Below, piece by piece: positions 5,262 to 7,004 of a stretch of DNA of 7,004 nucleotides (its first letter is position 1; each line of letters begins with the position of its first letter). The notes under the pieces were generated by a model that made no database searches, was not told the origin of the DNA, and was given only the letters and a program-made list of their open reading frames with translations. Position numbers and translations under genes: made by a program. This DNA is from Actinomycetota bacterium. Its GTDB lineage: Bacteria > Actinomycetota > Actinomycetes > Mycobacteriales > Jatrophihabitantaceae. The stretch is from contig JAFAWL010000431.1 in assembly GCA_019241805.1 (NCBI GenBank), positions 1 through 7,004 of the forward strand, in the 5' to 3' direction.

Positions 5262-5912
5262 TCAGGGCGCGAGGCCGCGCAGCACGGTGTCGACGACAAA
5301 GGCGACCTGCGTGCTGGTCAGCCGCTCGCGGTGGGTCATGACGGCCATGATGACCGGCGCGATCAACATGTCGATCACGCCGGCGACGTCGACGTCCGGC
5401 CGGATCAGGCCCTCGTCGATGCCGCGGCGCAGGACCGCGCGCAGGGCCACCTGGCGGGGCGCGACGACCCGATCGCGGAACATCCGGTACAGCTCAGGCT
5501 GCGCGCTTCCGTCGGCCGCGAGCCGCCGCATCATGCGGCCGTGTTGGCTATTGGTCCACGAGCGCCGGGTGCGTTCGACCAGGAAGAGCATCTGATCTCG
5601 CACGCTGCCCTCAGGCAGCTCGGGTGGCGGCCCCTTGATCGCGTTGATTGCATCCAGCACCAGCTCGTCGCGGCCGGCCCACCGTCGGTAGATCGTCGTC
5701 TTGGCGACGCCGGCCCGAGCGGCGACGGTCTCGATGGCGAAGCCGTGATAGCCGAGGTCGGCGAGCACGTCGGCGGCCGCCGCCAAGATGGCCGCCTCGG
5801 CCTTGTCGCTGCGCGGGCGACCCGCTCGACGTGCGCCGGGCGGCGAACCCGTCGCCGCGCCTTCGTCGGTGGCTGCTGCGGTGCCTTCGCTTACCGCGGC
5901 ATGGGCCGTCAC
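5262..5912 (-). CDS. TetR-family transcriptional regulator
   Basis: Probable ligand-responsive repressor of the adjoining efflux transporter. The 216 residues start with an Ala/Gly-rich, probably disordered extension (1-30) and a basic GRPRSDKAEA segment (31-40). The TetR helix-turn-helix follows, at about 41-87 (AILAAAADVLADLGYHGFAIETVAARAGVAKTTIYRRWAGRDEL). The helical C-terminal part (about 100-216) forms the ligand-binding and dimer domain, which says nothing about the ligand. The GTG at 5912 shares its G with the TAG of the transporter gene, so translation is likely coupled by reinitiation; only a weak GGTGGT purine site precedes it. No ATG occurs before the helix-turn-helix, so GTG is the best start. 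Because tetR is downstream of its presumed target, its operator should lie upstream of the transporter, outside the window. Confidence 0.9.
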   Translation of the reverse strand: MTAHAAVSEGTAAATDEGAATGSPPGARRAGRPRSDKAEAAILAAAADVLADLGYHGFAIETVAARAGVAKTTIYRRWAGRDELVLDAINAIKGPPPELPEGSVRDQMLFLVERTRRSWTNSQHGRMMRRLAADGSAQPELYRMFRDRVVAPRQVALRAVLRRGIDEGLIRPDVDVAGVIDMLIAPVIMAVMTHRERLTSTQVAFVVDTVLRGLAP

Positions 5913-7004
5913 TAGTGCACCACCGCCGGCTCGGCGGCGGGCGTGCCGGACCGGACGTTCTGCTCGGCCAGTTCACGGCGACCGGGCAGGAAGGTGAAAG
6001 CGACTGCTGCCCCGATCAGCGCCGCGCCGCCGGCGGCGAGCGAGGTCGCCCGCATGCCCGTCATGAACGACGACTTCGAGTCGGACAGGAACTTTTCGAT
6101 CGTCTGTTGCGCTTGGTGCTCGAGCTGCGCACGTTGAGCGGCGGGCACGGCCTGCGCCACCGGGGTCTGACCGCGCGCCTGCAGCGCCTTGGCCGCGTCG
6201 GCGACGAACTCGAGCGCGTTGCCGATCGACTGGCTCGCGTCGGTGGTCGCGTATGTGCTGACCCGGGTGTTCGCGGGTAGCTGGGAGACGACCGCGGCGG
6301 GTTGGTCGAGTCGGGAAGCCACCTGGCCCGGCGTACCGGCCCCGAGCGAGTTGCGGAACGCGACCGCCAGGATCGAACCGAGGATGGCGACGCCCAGCGC
6401 TCCGGCGACCTGACGCACGGTGTTGTTGACGGCGGAGCCCGCGCCCGCCTTCTCCCGCGGAACCGCGCTCATGATGGCGGTGGTTGCCGGTGACATGGTC
6501 AGGCCCATGCCGGCGCCCATGCAGAACATCTGTATCTCGATGACCCACTGCCCGGTGTCCTGACGGACCAAGCCGTAGGAGGCCATGGTGAGTCCGAACA
6601 ACGTCATGCCGAATCCGCACACGACGCGCGGTCCGAAGCGGGCCGCGAGGCGCGCGGACAACGGCGCCAAGATCATGACCGCGGCGGCGACCGCGATGAG
6701 CGCGACCCCGGCCGCGAGTGGCGTGTACCCGCGAACCGCCTGCAGGAAGTAGGCGAGGTAGAACGTCGAGCCCATCAGCGCGAAGAAGGTCAACCCGATG
6801 GCCACGGCTCCGGCCGAGAAATAGCGGTTCTTGAAAAGGTCGACGTCGATGGTGGGATGTGTGCTGCGCTTCTGCAGCCAGACGAACAAGGCCAGCAGCG
6901 CCAGGCCCAACACGATCGCGCCGAGCGTGTTCCACTTGACCCAGTCGTTGGACTCACCACCCTGGATCACGCCGTAGACGAGCACGACCAGCGCGACCAC
7001 CGAG
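5912..7004 (-). CDS. MFS efflux transporter, DHA2 (EmrB/QacA, 14-TM) type, N-terminal part beyond window
   Basis: Proton-driven inner-membrane exporter of the drug:H+ antiporter-2 family; the substrate is unknown. About 363 codons are visible and the frame runs open through the window edge, so the N-terminal half-bundle is missing. Numbered from the GTG at 7000, hydrophobic segments lie near 1-12, 25-42, 62-88, 95-115, 125-144, 153-178, 195-213 and 318-337. The family-typical stretch MSPATTAIMSAVPREKAGAGSAVNN (about 169-193) runs into VRQVAGALGVAILGSI. Between the last two membrane segments is a large hydrophilic region of about 100 residues (215-315), rich in Ala and Gln, with a likely helical part at 256-312; DHA2 proteins often have an extended loop here. 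A short polar tail follows. The TAG stop overlaps the tetR GTG by 1 nt, indicating one operon. The visible part should not be read as a complete protein. Confidence 0.9.
   Translation of the reverse strand, partial: SVVALVVLVYGVIQGGESNDWVKWNTLGAIVLGLALLALFVWLQKRSTHPTIDVDLFKNRYFSAGAVAIGLTFFALMGSTFYLAYFLQAVRGYTPLAAGVALIAVAAAVMILAPLSARLAARFGPRVVCGFGMTLFGLTMASYGLVRQDTGQWVIEIQMFCMGAGMGLTMSPATTAIMSAVPREKAGAGSAVNNTVRQVAGALGVAILGSILAVAFRNSLGAGTPGQVASRLDQPAAVVSQLPANTRVSTYATTDASQSIGNALEFVADAAKALQARGQTPVAQAVPAAQRAQLEHQAQQTIEKFLSDSKSSFMTGMRATSLAAGGAALIGAAVAFTFLPGRRELAEQNVRSGTPAAEPAVVH

Noticed and set aside
4581..5915. Plus-strand open frame of 444 codons opposite gpmA and tetR
   Set aside because: It is antisense to two well-supported genes; its product has no recognisable motif and is rich in His, Arg, Gln and Asp from codon complementarity.
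5973..6935. Minus-strand open frame of 320 codons inside the transporter gene
   Set aside because: Out-of-frame shadow, extremely Arg/Gly-rich; the overlapping frame gives a clear MFS protein.
1..7004. Mobile element, CRISPR array, tRNA/rRNA or phage-type system
   Set aside because: No transposase or integrase motifs, no spaced direct repeats and no tRNA-like cloverleaf were seen; nearly all sequence is covered by ordinary chromosomal genes.

Overview
The window is GC-rich, densely coding DNA from a high-GC actinobacterium. The proteins most resemble mycobacterial or related actinobacterial orthologs recalled from memory (RegX3, SenX3, PhoY/PhoU, Ppx1, Gpm1). Genus cannot be settled from this sequence. 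GTG starts, a 4-nt stop/start overlap and TAnnnT -10 elements placed for leaderless transcripts also fit an actinobacterium.

Layout. Positions 1-784 (minus) hold the N-terminal three quarters of a Ppx/GppA exopolyphosphatase, whose 3' end lies outside the window. A 43-bp divergent gap separates it from a cysteine-rich protein of unknown function at 828-1643 (plus). This converges on regX3 (1675-2355, minus), which overlaps senX3 (2352-3608, minus) by 4 nt. A 165-bp divergent control region with a PHO-box-like motif separates senX3 from phoU (3774-4445, plus). phoU converges on the phosphoglycerate mutase gene (4473-5225, minus). Upstream of that, on the same strand, lie a TetR regulator (5262-5912) and the C-terminal three quarters or so of a 14-TM drug-efflux-type MFS transporter (5912 to the window end). 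The transporter stop codon overlaps the tetR start by 1 nt.

How the genes fit together. The core is a phosphate-response locus: SenX3 (kinase/phosphatase), RegX3 (DNA-binding regulator) and PhoU (the adaptor that in related bacteria links the Pst phosphate transporter to the kinase), flanked by a polyphosphate-degrading enzyme and a 2,3-bisphosphoglycerate-dependent mutase. Read on the reverse strand, the order gpm, senX3, regX3, Cys-rich gene (opposite strand), ppx matches what I recall of the Mycobacterium tuberculosis Rv0489-Rv0496 region, with phoU inserted between gpm and senX3. The MFS-tetR pair is a separate efflux cassette abutting gpm. I see no mobile element, RNA gene, CRISPR array or obvious novel multi-gene defence system. 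The least understood parts are the Cys-rich protein and the control DNA around it. No stretch over 300 bases lacks a gene.
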